A DNA stretch of 6,751 nucleotides from NCBI GenBank assembly GCA_905215665.1, contig CAJMQR010000064.1, positions 1-6,751 on the forward strand, given 5' to 3'. Below are positions 1 through 5,378 of the stretch, piece by piece. This DNA comes from an uncultured bacterium. GTDB taxonomy: Bacteria; Bacillota; Clostridia; Oscillospirales; Oscillospiraceae. Both the position numbers and the translations under genes were made by a program. The notes under the pieces are model-generated. The model was not told the DNA's origin and did no database searches. It saw only the letters and a program-made list of their open reading frames with translations. Numbering within the stretch: position 1 is the stretch's first letter; each line of letters opens with the position of its first letter.

Positions 1-101
1 GTTCTGCTCTCCTCATCCGGCGCATTGCCGCACAGGGGACACACTGATTTTTCTGCGCTGTAAATGGTCCCGCAGTAATCACATACAATTTTATTTTCCA
101 T
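1..101 (-). CDS. Zinc-ribbon protein, N-terminal fragment (runs off the left edge)
   Basis: Reading the minus strand from an ATG at 101-99 gives 33 codons open to the window edge. Two Cys-x-x-Cys pairs are visible: C7-D-Y-C10 and C21-P-L-C24, the second in the context CPLCG. Two knuckles about ten residues apart form a typical N-terminal zinc ribbon. In Firmicutes such ribbons commonly head small regulatory or membrane proteins, but the part that would define the function is missing, so no role is assigned. The gene is divergent from the kinase-like gene at 291 and has its own good promoter (181-209). The start is ambiguous. ATG101 gives the usual ribbon spacing but has only a weak GAAGG 13 nt upstream, while a strong AAGGAG lies 29 nt upstream with a hairpin between. 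An in-frame ATG at 140-138 would add 13 residues but has no evident ribosome binding site. Confidence 0.72.
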   Translation of the reverse strand, partial: MENKIVCDYCGTIYSAEKSVCPLCGNAPDEESR

Positions 102-109
102 GGCAGTCT

Positions 110-125
110 GCGTGCCTTCGCACGC
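110..125 (-). promoter_or_regulatory. Hairpin between Shine-Dalgarno and start codon of the zinc-ribbon gene
   Basis: On the minus strand GCGTGC (125-120) and GCACGC (115-110) are perfectly complementary around a GAAG loop. A strong AAGGAG (136-131) lies just before it and the ATG (101) just after. Folding would shrink the AAGGAG-to-ATG distance from 29 nt to about 13 unpaired nt and would hide the alternative GAAGG element in the loop. The complementarity is seen directly; the role in initiation is inferred. Confidence 0.45.
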
Positions 126-150
126 TTTGGCTCCTTTCATGCAGTGTCAT

Positions 151-171
151 TAGAGGAAGAGACTTCCTCTA
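151..171. promoter_or_regulatory. Perfect 9-bp inverted repeat (5' leader hairpin or operator)
   Basis: TAGAGGAAG (151-159) and CTTCCTCTA (163-171) are exact reverse complements around the 3-nt loop AGA. The minus-strand promoter at 181-209 predicts a transcript start near 174, so the hairpin would sit at the extreme 5' end of the zinc-ribbon mRNA. That position suits either a transcript-stabilising stem or a protein-binding operator just downstream of the promoter. On the plus strand it is followed by TTTTT (172-176) and so resembles an intrinsic terminator, but no plus-strand gene is visible upstream for it to end. Confidence 0.55.
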
Positions 172-180
172 TTTTTCCCT

Positions 181-209
181 ATCATATCATTTTCTTGCAG
201 ATATGACAA
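181..209 (-). promoter_or_regulatory. Sigma70-type promoter for the zinc-ribbon gene
   Basis: On the minus strand, TTGTCA (209-204, five of six consensus matches) is followed after exactly 17 bp by TATGAT (186-181, five of six). A TGA immediately precedes the -10, giving an extended -10 (TGN) element. The predicted start lies near 174. This is the strongest promoter match in the window and reads only toward the divergent zinc-ribbon gene. Confidence 0.7.
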
Positions 210-218
210 GAATCTTGT
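206..218. promoter_or_regulatory. Inverted repeat between the two divergent -35 elements (candidate operator)
   Basis: ACAAG (206-210) and CTTGT (214-218) are exact inverted arms around AAT. The site overlaps the minus -35 box (204-209) and touches the first base of the plus -35 box (218-223), so one bound regulator could control both promoters. A related 8-bp pair, TTCTTGCA (192-199) and TGCAAGAA (252-259), flanks the region. The repeat is short and the region AT-rich, so chance remains possible. Confidence 0.35.
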
Positions 219-251
219 TGCATTTTTCTTGAATTTATCATATTATATAAT
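218..251 (+). promoter_or_regulatory. Sigma70-type promoter for the kinase-like gene
   Basis: TTGCAT (218-223, three of six matches) is separated by 17 bp from TATTAT (241-246, five of six). An overlapping perfect TATAAT lies at 246-251 but has no good -35 at proper spacing. Transcription would start around 253-258, only about 35 nt before the ATG at 291. This also makes the upstream TTG codon at 261 implausible as a start. Confidence 0.5.
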
Positions 252-275
252 TGCAAGAATTTGAGCATTTATTTC

Positions 276-282
276 AAGGAGG
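276..282 (+). promoter_or_regulatory. Ribosome binding site fixing the kinase-like start at 291
   Basis: AAGGAGG lies 8 nt upstream of ATG 291. The longer open frame begins at TTG 261, but that would place the ribosome binding site inside the coding region and the start within a few bases of the transcription start. ATG 291 is therefore chosen. Confidence 0.85.
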
Positions 283-290
283 CGTGTTCG

Positions 291-3194
291 ATGTCCGAGC
301 TGAAATTGGTCTCTCCCCTTCTGGACCGCATGTCGGTTCTTGAGGAGATTCCCGGACACAATGGCTGTAGCTGCTATTCTCTCCGGCACGAGGACTCCGG
401 CGAACGTTTTGTCGTCAAGCACATTTCCATTCCTGCCAGCGAAAAGCAGACCTATGCTCTGCTCCTTTCCGGCGCATATCCGGATCAGGCTGCCGTACAG
501 ACCTATTATGGCACGGTAGCTGAGGATACCAAGGCCGAGGTCGCCGTCGGGCAGAAGCTTGCTGCCTCCGGCTACTTTCTGGGAGCGGTGGGCTGTCAGG
601 TCGAGCCGAAGGAATCCGGCATCGGCTATGACGTCTACATACTCTATCCCCGTCAGATCCCGCTGAGCACCGTCCTCGCCGAGAGCGCCATGACGGGCCT
701 TCGCGCGGTCAACCTCGGTCTGGATCTGTGCGAAGCGCTTTCCGCCTGCCGTGAGGCCGGTTATCTCTTTTCCAATCTGAAGCCGGAGAACGTATTTCTG
801 ACGGCTTCCGGCCGTTTCCAGCTCGGCGATCTCGGTCTGACCCCGCTGCAGGATCTGCAATACGCCTCCGTTCCGGAAGAGTATCTGGGACCCTATTCCG
901 CGCCGGAGCTTTCCGACATTATGGCCGCTCCGAATCCCACCATCGACCTCTATTCGCTCGGCATGCTGCTCTACCGGATCTACAACGGGAATCACGGCCC
1001 CTTTGAGGACGAGCACACAGAGCCGGGTATGGCTGACAAGCTGCGTCTGACCGGCAAGGCCATGCCGACCCCCCTGTACGCCGACTACGAATTATCAGCC
1101 ATCATCCTGAAAGCCTGCGCGCCCAGCCCCGAATCCCGTTTTCAATCTCCGGAGGAGCTGAAGCAGGCGCTCACCTATTACATGCAGCGCAACGAGCTTT
1201 CGGATACGCTGATTGTCCCGCCCATTGTTACCTCCCCCCTGCCCATTTTGCCGGATGCCGAGGAGGAGGCGGAGGAGGACAAGCCTGTCCGTTTCAACGT
1301 CGCAAAGACGCAGGACGAAACCTTCCGCCAGAGCTTTGCGCCCGATCTTTCCGGCGGCGGAACGGAGGCGGATATTGATGACAGCCCACAGCCGGCAAAG
1401 TCCGCTCCTTCCGTCAGGCATGAGCCCGTCCCGGCACCTGTAAAGGAAGCCGCTCCGGTGGAAGATGCGGAGGATGCCGTGCAGGCGGAGCCGCTTTCCG
1501 GCGAAGAGGATCCCAACCAGATCGATCTGGACTCCTTCCTGGCTTCCATCTCCGACGTCGTGAAGGATCCCGAAGAAAAAGCCGAACCGGAATCCTCCGG
1601 GGAAGCTGCGGACGTCTCCGGCACCTATGTCGATTCCGAGCCTGCGGAAGAACCGGAGGAAGCGGAGGAACCTTCAAAGCATAAGATGCCCTTTGCCGCC
1701 TCTTTGTGCATCGTTCTCGGCATCGTGCTGCTTTTCGGCGCGGCGCTTTATTTCCTGCTCAGTTGGTACTTTGTCAGGGTTACTTCCCTGCGCGTTGTCA
1801 GTTCCACCACGGAACAGTTTGTGCTGGAAGTGGACAGCAAGGATGATCCCTCCCACTATATCATCACCTGCACGGACAAACACGGCAACGCCTACCCTGT
1901 CTCCCGCTCAGAACACCAGTACACCTTCACCGGTCTGGAGGAAAACACACTCTACACCGTAGATCTGCGCGCGGCGCCGCACCACCGCCTGTCCGGTGCA
2001 AGCGCGACCCAGCTCTACGTCACGACTCCGGAATCCACACAGATCACGGAATTTACCTCCGCCCTGGGAGAGGAAGATGGTTCCGTCGTTCTGACGCTTT
2101 CCTATAACGGGCCTGCCCCGGTACAGTGGTTGCTTTCCTACAAGGATTCCGCCGGAACCACCAGCTCAACCACCTTCACCGGCGCCACGACCACGGTATC
2201 CGGCCTGACGTTGAATCACAAGTACACCTTCACGCTGGAAAGTACCGATAACATCTATCTTTCGGGCAATACTGTTACGGAGATCGACGTGCTTCCTCTC
2301 GTCAAGGCCACGGATTTCACCTTCTCTGCCATCAGCGCGGATTCTCTGACGCTTTCCTGGACGCCTGCGGAAAACACTCCGTCGGCATGGCAGGTGCTCT
2401 GCGAGGCGGAGGGTTTCACGACCGTCTCCTCCACCGTTACGGAACCGTCCTTCACCGTCAGCGTTCCCGATCTATCCAGAGAGTATAAATTCACCATCAA
2501 CGCGCCCGGTATGTCCGCGCCGGCGGTCTGCGTTCTCCCGGCCAATCCCGTCGTTGTTTCCAACCTCTCCGCGACCGCGGACAGCGACGGTACCGTCCGT
2601 GTGTCGTGGGACTCCGTCTCCGGCGCTCCTGCCGGCGGCTGGTACGTCTCCTACGGCGCCACGACCAGCATTCACGAGTCTGCGCTTGCCGAGGCAAGCG
2701 GCACTTCCGTCACGCTGAAGAACCTGATCCCCGAGGCAACCTATCACATTTCCCTTCAGCCCGCCGACGGCTCCGAGGTTTTCGGCACTGCCCAAACCAC
2801 CGTCGAAACGCCGGACGCCGACCTGATGGACGCCTACGGTGTCTCTCCGGGCAACACCTATATTTCCCTCTGGGAGAAGCCCAGCGGAAGCAGTTGGAAT
2901 TATCTCTCTCTTTCCAAGAGCAAAAGCACCTTCGGTGCGGACGAAGAGATTGCGCTGTGTATGCAGGTGGCAAGCCGGAATAATTCCTCCGACACCGTGC
3001 AGATTCTCTATGTGATCCGTGACGCAGACGGCAATCCCGTCAACGACGCTTCCGACAGCCGGAGCTGGAACGATATGTGGTATCAGCTCCGCCATACCAG
3101 CACCGTGCCGAATCCCGGTAAGGCAGGTGATTATACGTTGGAGGTCTATGTCAACCGGGCGCTTCTCAAAACGATCGGCTTTACGATCTCCTGA
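291..3194 (+). CDS. Membrane-anchored Ser/Thr kinase-like receptor with fibronectin type III ectodomain (possible pseudokinase)
   Basis: A 967-residue protein. Residues 15-300 form a protein-kinase fold: the VVK lysine (K43), a candidate helix-C glutamate (E83), the catalytic-loop segment LKPEN (163-167), DLG metal-binding aspartate (D180), APE (204-206), the helix-F aspartate (D219) and the subdomain XI arginine (R283). The glycine loop is atypical (PGHNGCSC). The HRD motif reads FSN (160-162), so the catalytic aspartate is asparagine. ATP and metal binding could persist while phosphotransfer is weak or absent. Residues 308-465 are a Pro/Glu/Ala-rich acidic linker. Basic SKHK (462-465) precedes one membrane helix (about 467-494), placing the kinase in the cytoplasm. 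Outside, about four fibronectin type III modules (497-580, 584-669, 671-750, 754-840) are followed by a beta-rich C-terminal domain (845-967) ending like an Ig-type module. The architecture suggests a sensor of an external ligand; the ligand and target are unknown. The gene has its own promoter and lies 91 nt before the decarboxylase operon. Confidence 0.85.
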   Translation: MSELKLVSPLLDRMSVLEEIPGHNGCSCYSLRHEDSGERFVVKHISIPASEKQTYALLLSGAYPDQAAVQTYYGTVAEDTKAEVAVGQKLAASGYFLGAVGCQVEPKESGIGYDVYILYPRQIPLSTVLAESAMTGLRAVNLGLDLCEALSACREAGYLFSNLKPENVFLTASGRFQLGDLGLTPLQDLQYASVPEEYLGPYSAPELSDIMAAPNPTIDLYSLGMLLYRIYNGNHGPFEDEHTEPGMADKLRLTGKAMPTPLYADYELSAIILKACAPSPESRFQSPEELKQALTYYMQRNELSDTLIVPPIVTSPLPILPDAEEEAEEDKPVRFNVAKTQDETFRQSFAPDLSGGGTEADIDDSPQPAKSAPSVRHEPVPAPVKEAAPVEDAEDAVQAEPLSGEEDPNQIDLDSFLASISDVVKDPEEKAEPESSGEAADVSGTYVDSEPAEEPEEAEEPSKHKMPFAASLCIVLGIVLLFGAALYFLLSWYFVRVTSLRVVSSTTEQFVLEVDSKDDPSHYIITCTDKHGNAYPVSRSEHQYTFTGLEENTLYTVDLRAAPHHRLSGASATQLYVTTPESTQITEFTSALGEEDGSVVLTLSYNGPAPVQWLLSYKDSAGTTSSTTFTGATTTVSGLTLNHKYTFTLESTDNIYLSGNTVTEIDVLPLVKATDFTFSAISADSLTLSWTPAENTPSAWQVLCEAEGFTTVSSTVTEPSFTVSVPDLSREYKFTINAPGMSAPAVCVLPANPVVVSNLSATADSDGTVRVSWDSVSGAPAGGWYVSYGATTSIHESALAEASGTSVTLKNLIPEATYHISLQPADGSEVFGTAQTTVETPDADLMDAYGVSPGNTYISLWEKPSGSSWNYLSLSKSKSTFGADEEIALCMQVASRNNSSDTVQILYVIRDADGNPVNDASDSRSWNDMWYQLRHTSTVPNPGKAGDYTLEVYVNRALLKTIGFTIS

Positions 3195-3200
3195 CCCTGT

Positions 3201-3240
3201 AAAATTCTACCCTCTGGCGAATCCCCGATCGTAGATTTTT
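3201..3240 (+). terminator. Weak terminator-like stem after the kinase-like gene
   Basis: TCTAC (3206-3210) pairs with GTAGA (3231-3235), which is followed by TTTTT (3236-3240). AAAA at 3201-3204 could extend the stem by pairing with part of the T tract. The loop is about 20 nt and the closing stem is AT-rich, so termination would be inefficient at best. Read-through from the kinase-like gene into the decarboxylase operon is possible, since I see no convincing promoter in 3195-3285. Confidence 0.2.
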
Positions 3241-3242
3241 AG

Positions 3243-3266
3243 AAAAAATAAGGCGGCGCCGCCGCC
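3243..3266 (-). terminator. GC-rich hairpin with U-tract, oriented as a minus-strand terminator
   Basis: On the minus strand GGCGGC (3266-3261), loop GGC, GCCGCC (3257-3252) is followed at once by TTATTTTTT (3251-3243), the layout of an intrinsic terminator. It would stop antisense transcription coming from the decarboxylase operon toward the kinase-like gene. On the plus strand the same stem lies in the oadG leader, 6 nt before the AAGGAGG at 3273-3279, and could modulate translation instead. The structure is visible; its use is inferred. Confidence 0.4.
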
Positions 3267-3285
3267 GGAAGTAAGGAGGAAAACG

Positions 3286-3552
3286 ATGGAAAACTGGTTT
3301 GTAGTGGTTATGGGTATAGCTACGGTGTTCGTTGTGCTGATCCTTATCATTGCTCTGTGCTGGCTGCTCGGCCTTGTCTGCAAGGGCTTCGGGAAAAAGG
3401 AAGCCGCAGAAACGCCGAAGGCCGCGCCCGCACCGGACGAAGCCTCCATTCCCAACCGCCCGCAGTTCGTCGCCGCCGTATCCGCAGCAATTGCTGAAGC
3501 AAGCGGTACCGATGCGTCTGCCCTGCGTATTGTATCTATCAAAAAACTTTAA
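3286..3552 (+). CDS. oadG: Sodium-pumping decarboxylase small membrane subunit (OadG gamma / delta family)
   Basis: An 88-residue protein of the usual size for the OadG/MmdD/GcdD family. A single strongly hydrophobic segment (about residues 5-33) is the membrane anchor. It is followed by a short basic patch (KGFGKK), a Pro/Ala-rich hinge (about 44-57) and a C-terminal cytoplasmic helix-turn segment ending in LRIVSIKKL. The 'AAIAEASGTDASALRIVSI' type tail is characteristic of the family. In characterised complexes this subunit holds the carboxyltransferase and beta subunits together; here its C-terminal tail is expected to contact OadA. AAGGAGG at 3273-3279 sits 6 nt before the ATG. It is the first gene of the four-gene set, 24 nt before the biotin carrier. 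The delta name from methylmalonyl-CoA decarboxylases would fit equally by sequence; the downstream OadA-type subunit decides for the oxaloacetate enzyme. Confidence 0.82.
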   Translation: MENWFVVVMGIATVFVVLILIIALCWLLGLVCKGFGKKEAAETPKAAPAPDEASIPNRPQFVAAVSAAIAEASGTDASALRIVSIKKL

Positions 3553-3576
3553 TACATTTGAGAAAGGTGAAACATC

Positions 3577-3945
3577 ATGAAAAAATACCGCGTGAATGTC
3601 AATGGCTCTGTTTATGAGATCGAAGTTGAAGAAATGGACGCTTCTGCCGTCCCCGCAGCTCCCGCTGCCCCTGCCGCTCCCGCCGCTCCCGCAGCACCTG
3701 CTGCTCCCGCTGCCCCTGCCGCTCCTGCCGCAGGCGCACAGGTCAAGGCTCCGATGCCCGGCACCATTCTGGACGTGAAGGTTCAGGCCGGTCAAAATGT
3801 CAAAAAGGGGGACGTCCTTGTCATTCTGGAAGCCATGAAGATGGAAAACGAAATTCAGGCTCCCTGCGACGGTACCATCACCGCTCTCAATGTCCGCAAG
3901 GGCGACAGCGTTGAAACCCAGGCTCTCATCTGCACCATCGCGTAA
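3577..3945 (+). CDS. Free-standing biotin carboxyl carrier protein of the decarboxylase
   Basis: A 122-residue protein. Residues 1-25 form a short N-terminal segment (MKKYRVNVNG start) typical of decarboxylase biotin carriers. Residues 26-52 are nine consecutive Pro-Ala-Ala units, a flexible hinge. Residues 55-122 are a biotinyl domain, with the biotin-accepting lysine K88 in EAMKMEN and the conserved APMPG turn (58-62). The carrier takes CO2 from the OadA carboxyltransferase site and delivers carboxybiotin to OadB at the membrane. In Klebsiella OadA this domain is fused to the alpha subunit; here it is separate, like MmdC and GcdC. AAAGGTG (3563-3569) is the ribosome binding site. It needs biotinylation by a BirA-type ligase that is not in the window. 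The fold and role are secure; only the gene name varies between systems. Confidence 0.93.
   Translation: MKKYRVNVNGSVYEIEVEEMDASAVPAAPAAPAAPAAPAAPAAPAAPAAPAAGAQVKAPMPGTILDVKVQAGQNVKKGDVLVILEAMKMENEIQAPCDGTITALNVRKGDSVETQALICTIA
3652..3732 (+). repeat. Nine 9-bp units encoding the (Pro-Ala-Ala)9 hinge
   Basis: Nine in-frame 9-bp units of the form CCN-GCN-GCN lie back to back within the biotin carrier gene. Synonymous bases vary between units, but units 2-3 and 7-8 are identical, and the exact match runs over 23 bp (3658-3680 and 3703-3725), offset by 45 bp or five units. This suggests that the hinge grew by a block duplication on top of older unit copies. Unit loss or gain would keep the frame and alter hinge length. 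Confidence 0.85.
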
Positions 3946-3971
3946 AATCTCACGTTCAGGGAGAATCAGCT

Positions 3972-5360
3972 ATGTTTAAAAAGAATAAGAATCTGCACAG
4001 AGCCATGATCGCCTTGCTCGTTCTGGCTTTCCTCGTGTGCATGAGCTTTGTCCTCTGGGCGGGCGCGGAAGAAGCACCTGCGCAGCAGGTTGAAGCCGAG
4101 CTTCTGGTTTCGCCTGTTTCGACGGCAGCCGAGGGTGCCCAGGCCAATGGTGAGGCGCTTGAGAATTTCATCAACGACACCGGCATCATGCGTTTGATCC
4201 ATAATCTGGACTGGCAGTCCCTCGTTATGGTCGTTATTTCCTTTGTACTGCTGTATCTTGCAATCGGCAAGGGCTTTGAGCCGTTGCTGCTTCTGCCCAT
4301 TGCGTTCGGTATGCTTCTGACCAACCTGCCGGGCGCCGGAATGTACCACACGGAGATCTTTATCAACGAAACCGGCCACATCAACTGGTCCGCTTTCAGC
4401 AGCAGCGATACCTTCGGACTGATCGACGTGCTGTACCTGGGCGTCAAGCTTCAGATTTACCCCTGCCTGATCTTCATCGGCGTCGGCGCGATGACCGATT
4501 TTGGTCCGCTGATCGCCAACCCGAAGAGTTTGCTTCTGGGCGCTGCCGCGCAGCTCGGCATCTTCATTGCCTACCTCGGTGCGCTGGCCGTCTCCAAGAT
4601 CGGCATTGAGGGTCTCAGCTTCACGCAGGCCATGGCAGCCGCTATCGGCATCATCGGCGGCGCAGACGGCCCCACCGCCATCTATGTCACCTCCAAGCTG
4701 GCGAGCGAGCTTCTCGGGCCCATCGCCATCGCCGCTTACTCCTACATGGCGCTTGTTCCGGTCATCCAGCCGCCCATCATGCGCGCCCTGACCTCCAAGA
4801 AGGAACGCCTGATCCGCATGGATGCCCTGCGCACGGTCTCCAAGAAAGAAAAGATCATTTTCCCGATCGCCGTTACCTTCTTTGTCGCCCTGCTCGTCCC
4901 CAGTGCGACTCCGCTGATCGGCTGCCTGATGCTGGGCAACCTCTTCCGTGAGTGCGGCGTCGTGGACCGTCTGTCCAAGACCGCGCAGAACGAGCTGATG
5001 AACATCGTCGTGATCCTGCTGGGTGTTTCCGTCGGTGCAACCGCAAAGGCCGACAGCTTCCTGACCTGGAGAACCATCGGCATCATCGTTCTTGGCGTCA
5101 TCGCCTTTGCCGGCGGTACTGCCGGCGGCGTCCTGCTTGCCAAGTTTATGAATCTGTTCCTGCCGGAAGGCAAAAAGATCAACCCGCTCATCGGCTCCGC
5201 CGGTGTTTCCGCGGTTCCGATGGCTGCGCGCGTTTCCCAGAAGGAAGGCCAGCGGGCCGACCCGGGTAACTTCCTGCTCATGCACGCCATGGGTCCGAAC
5301 GTCGCCGGCGTAATCGGCTCCGCCGTTGCCGCGGGTGTCTTCATCGCCCTGTTCGGCTGA
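3972..5360 (+). CDS. oadB: Na+-transporting oxaloacetate decarboxylase beta subunit (carboxybiotin decarboxylase)
   Basis: A 462-residue polytopic membrane protein of the OadB/MmdB/GcdB family. It decarboxylates carboxybiotin and couples this to outward Na+ movement. Family signatures visible: GAMTDFGPL with the key membrane aspartate D176, GIIGGADGPTAIYV (226-239), YSYMALVPVIQPPIM (256-270), SAGVSAVPMAARVSQ (409-423) and HAMGPNVAGVIGSAVAAG (438-455). These include the re-entrant segments and polar residues assigned to Na+ and proton binding in the Klebsiella enzyme. An extra N-terminal stretch precedes the core: basic residues 3-10, a hydrophobic run 11-31 ending near AGA-EE, then a soluble acidic segment to about residue 80. 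It looks like a cleavable signal peptide or an additional anchor. AGGGAG (3958-3963) lies 8 nt before the ATG. The gene is 26 nt after the biotin carrier and 18 nt before oadA. Confidence 0.95.
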   Translation: MFKKNKNLHRAMIALLVLAFLVCMSFVLWAGAEEAPAQQVEAELLVSPVSTAAEGAQANGEALENFINDTGIMRLIHNLDWQSLVMVVISFVLLYLAIGKGFEPLLLLPIAFGMLLTNLPGAGMYHTEIFINETGHINWSAFSSSDTFGLIDVLYLGVKLQIYPCLIFIGVGAMTDFGPLIANPKSLLLGAAAQLGIFIAYLGALAVSKIGIEGLSFTQAMAAAIGIIGGADGPTAIYVTSKLASELLGPIAIAAYSYMALVPVIQPPIMRALTSKKERLIRMDALRTVSKKEKIIFPIAVTFFVALLVPSATPLIGCLMLGNLFRECGVVDRLSKTAQNELMNIVVILLGVSVGATAKADSFLTWRTIGIIVLGVIAFAGGTAGGVLLAKFMNLFLPEGKKINPLIGSAGVSAVPMAARVSQKEGQRADPGNFLLMHAMGPNVAGVIGSAVAAGVFIALFG

Positions 5361-5378
5361 TAAGGAGGTAGTTTCGTT

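Noticed and set aside
151..176. Plus-strand intrinsic terminator (stem 151-171 plus TTTTT)
   Set aside because: No plus-strand gene is visible to its left, and the stem fits better as a leader or operator element of the minus-strand gene. Kept as a regulatory repeat rather than called a terminator.
261..290. TTG at 261 as an earlier start for the kinase-like protein
   Set aside because: It overlaps the predicted transcription start, has no ribosome binding site, and would place the good AAGGAGG (276-282) inside the gene. ATG 291 has that site at 8 nt.
243..1016. 257-codon minus-strand frame opposite the kinase domain
   Set aside because: It is a shadow of the kinase-like gene: no ribosome binding site, no known motifs, and it covers the promoter region.
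2472..3095. 207-codon minus-strand frame opposite the last fibronectin module and C-terminal domain
   Set aside because: It is antisense to a domain-bearing frame and has no recognisable motifs or initiation signals.
3200..3205. TAAAAT as a -10 box for the decarboxylase operon
   Set aside because: No acceptable -35 element lies 16-18 bp upstream, so the match is not distinguishable from chance.
3652..3732. Tandem repeat as a CRISPR array or mobile-element signature
   Set aside because: The units are contiguous 9-bp codon triplets within a coding hinge, with no spacers and no associated genes.
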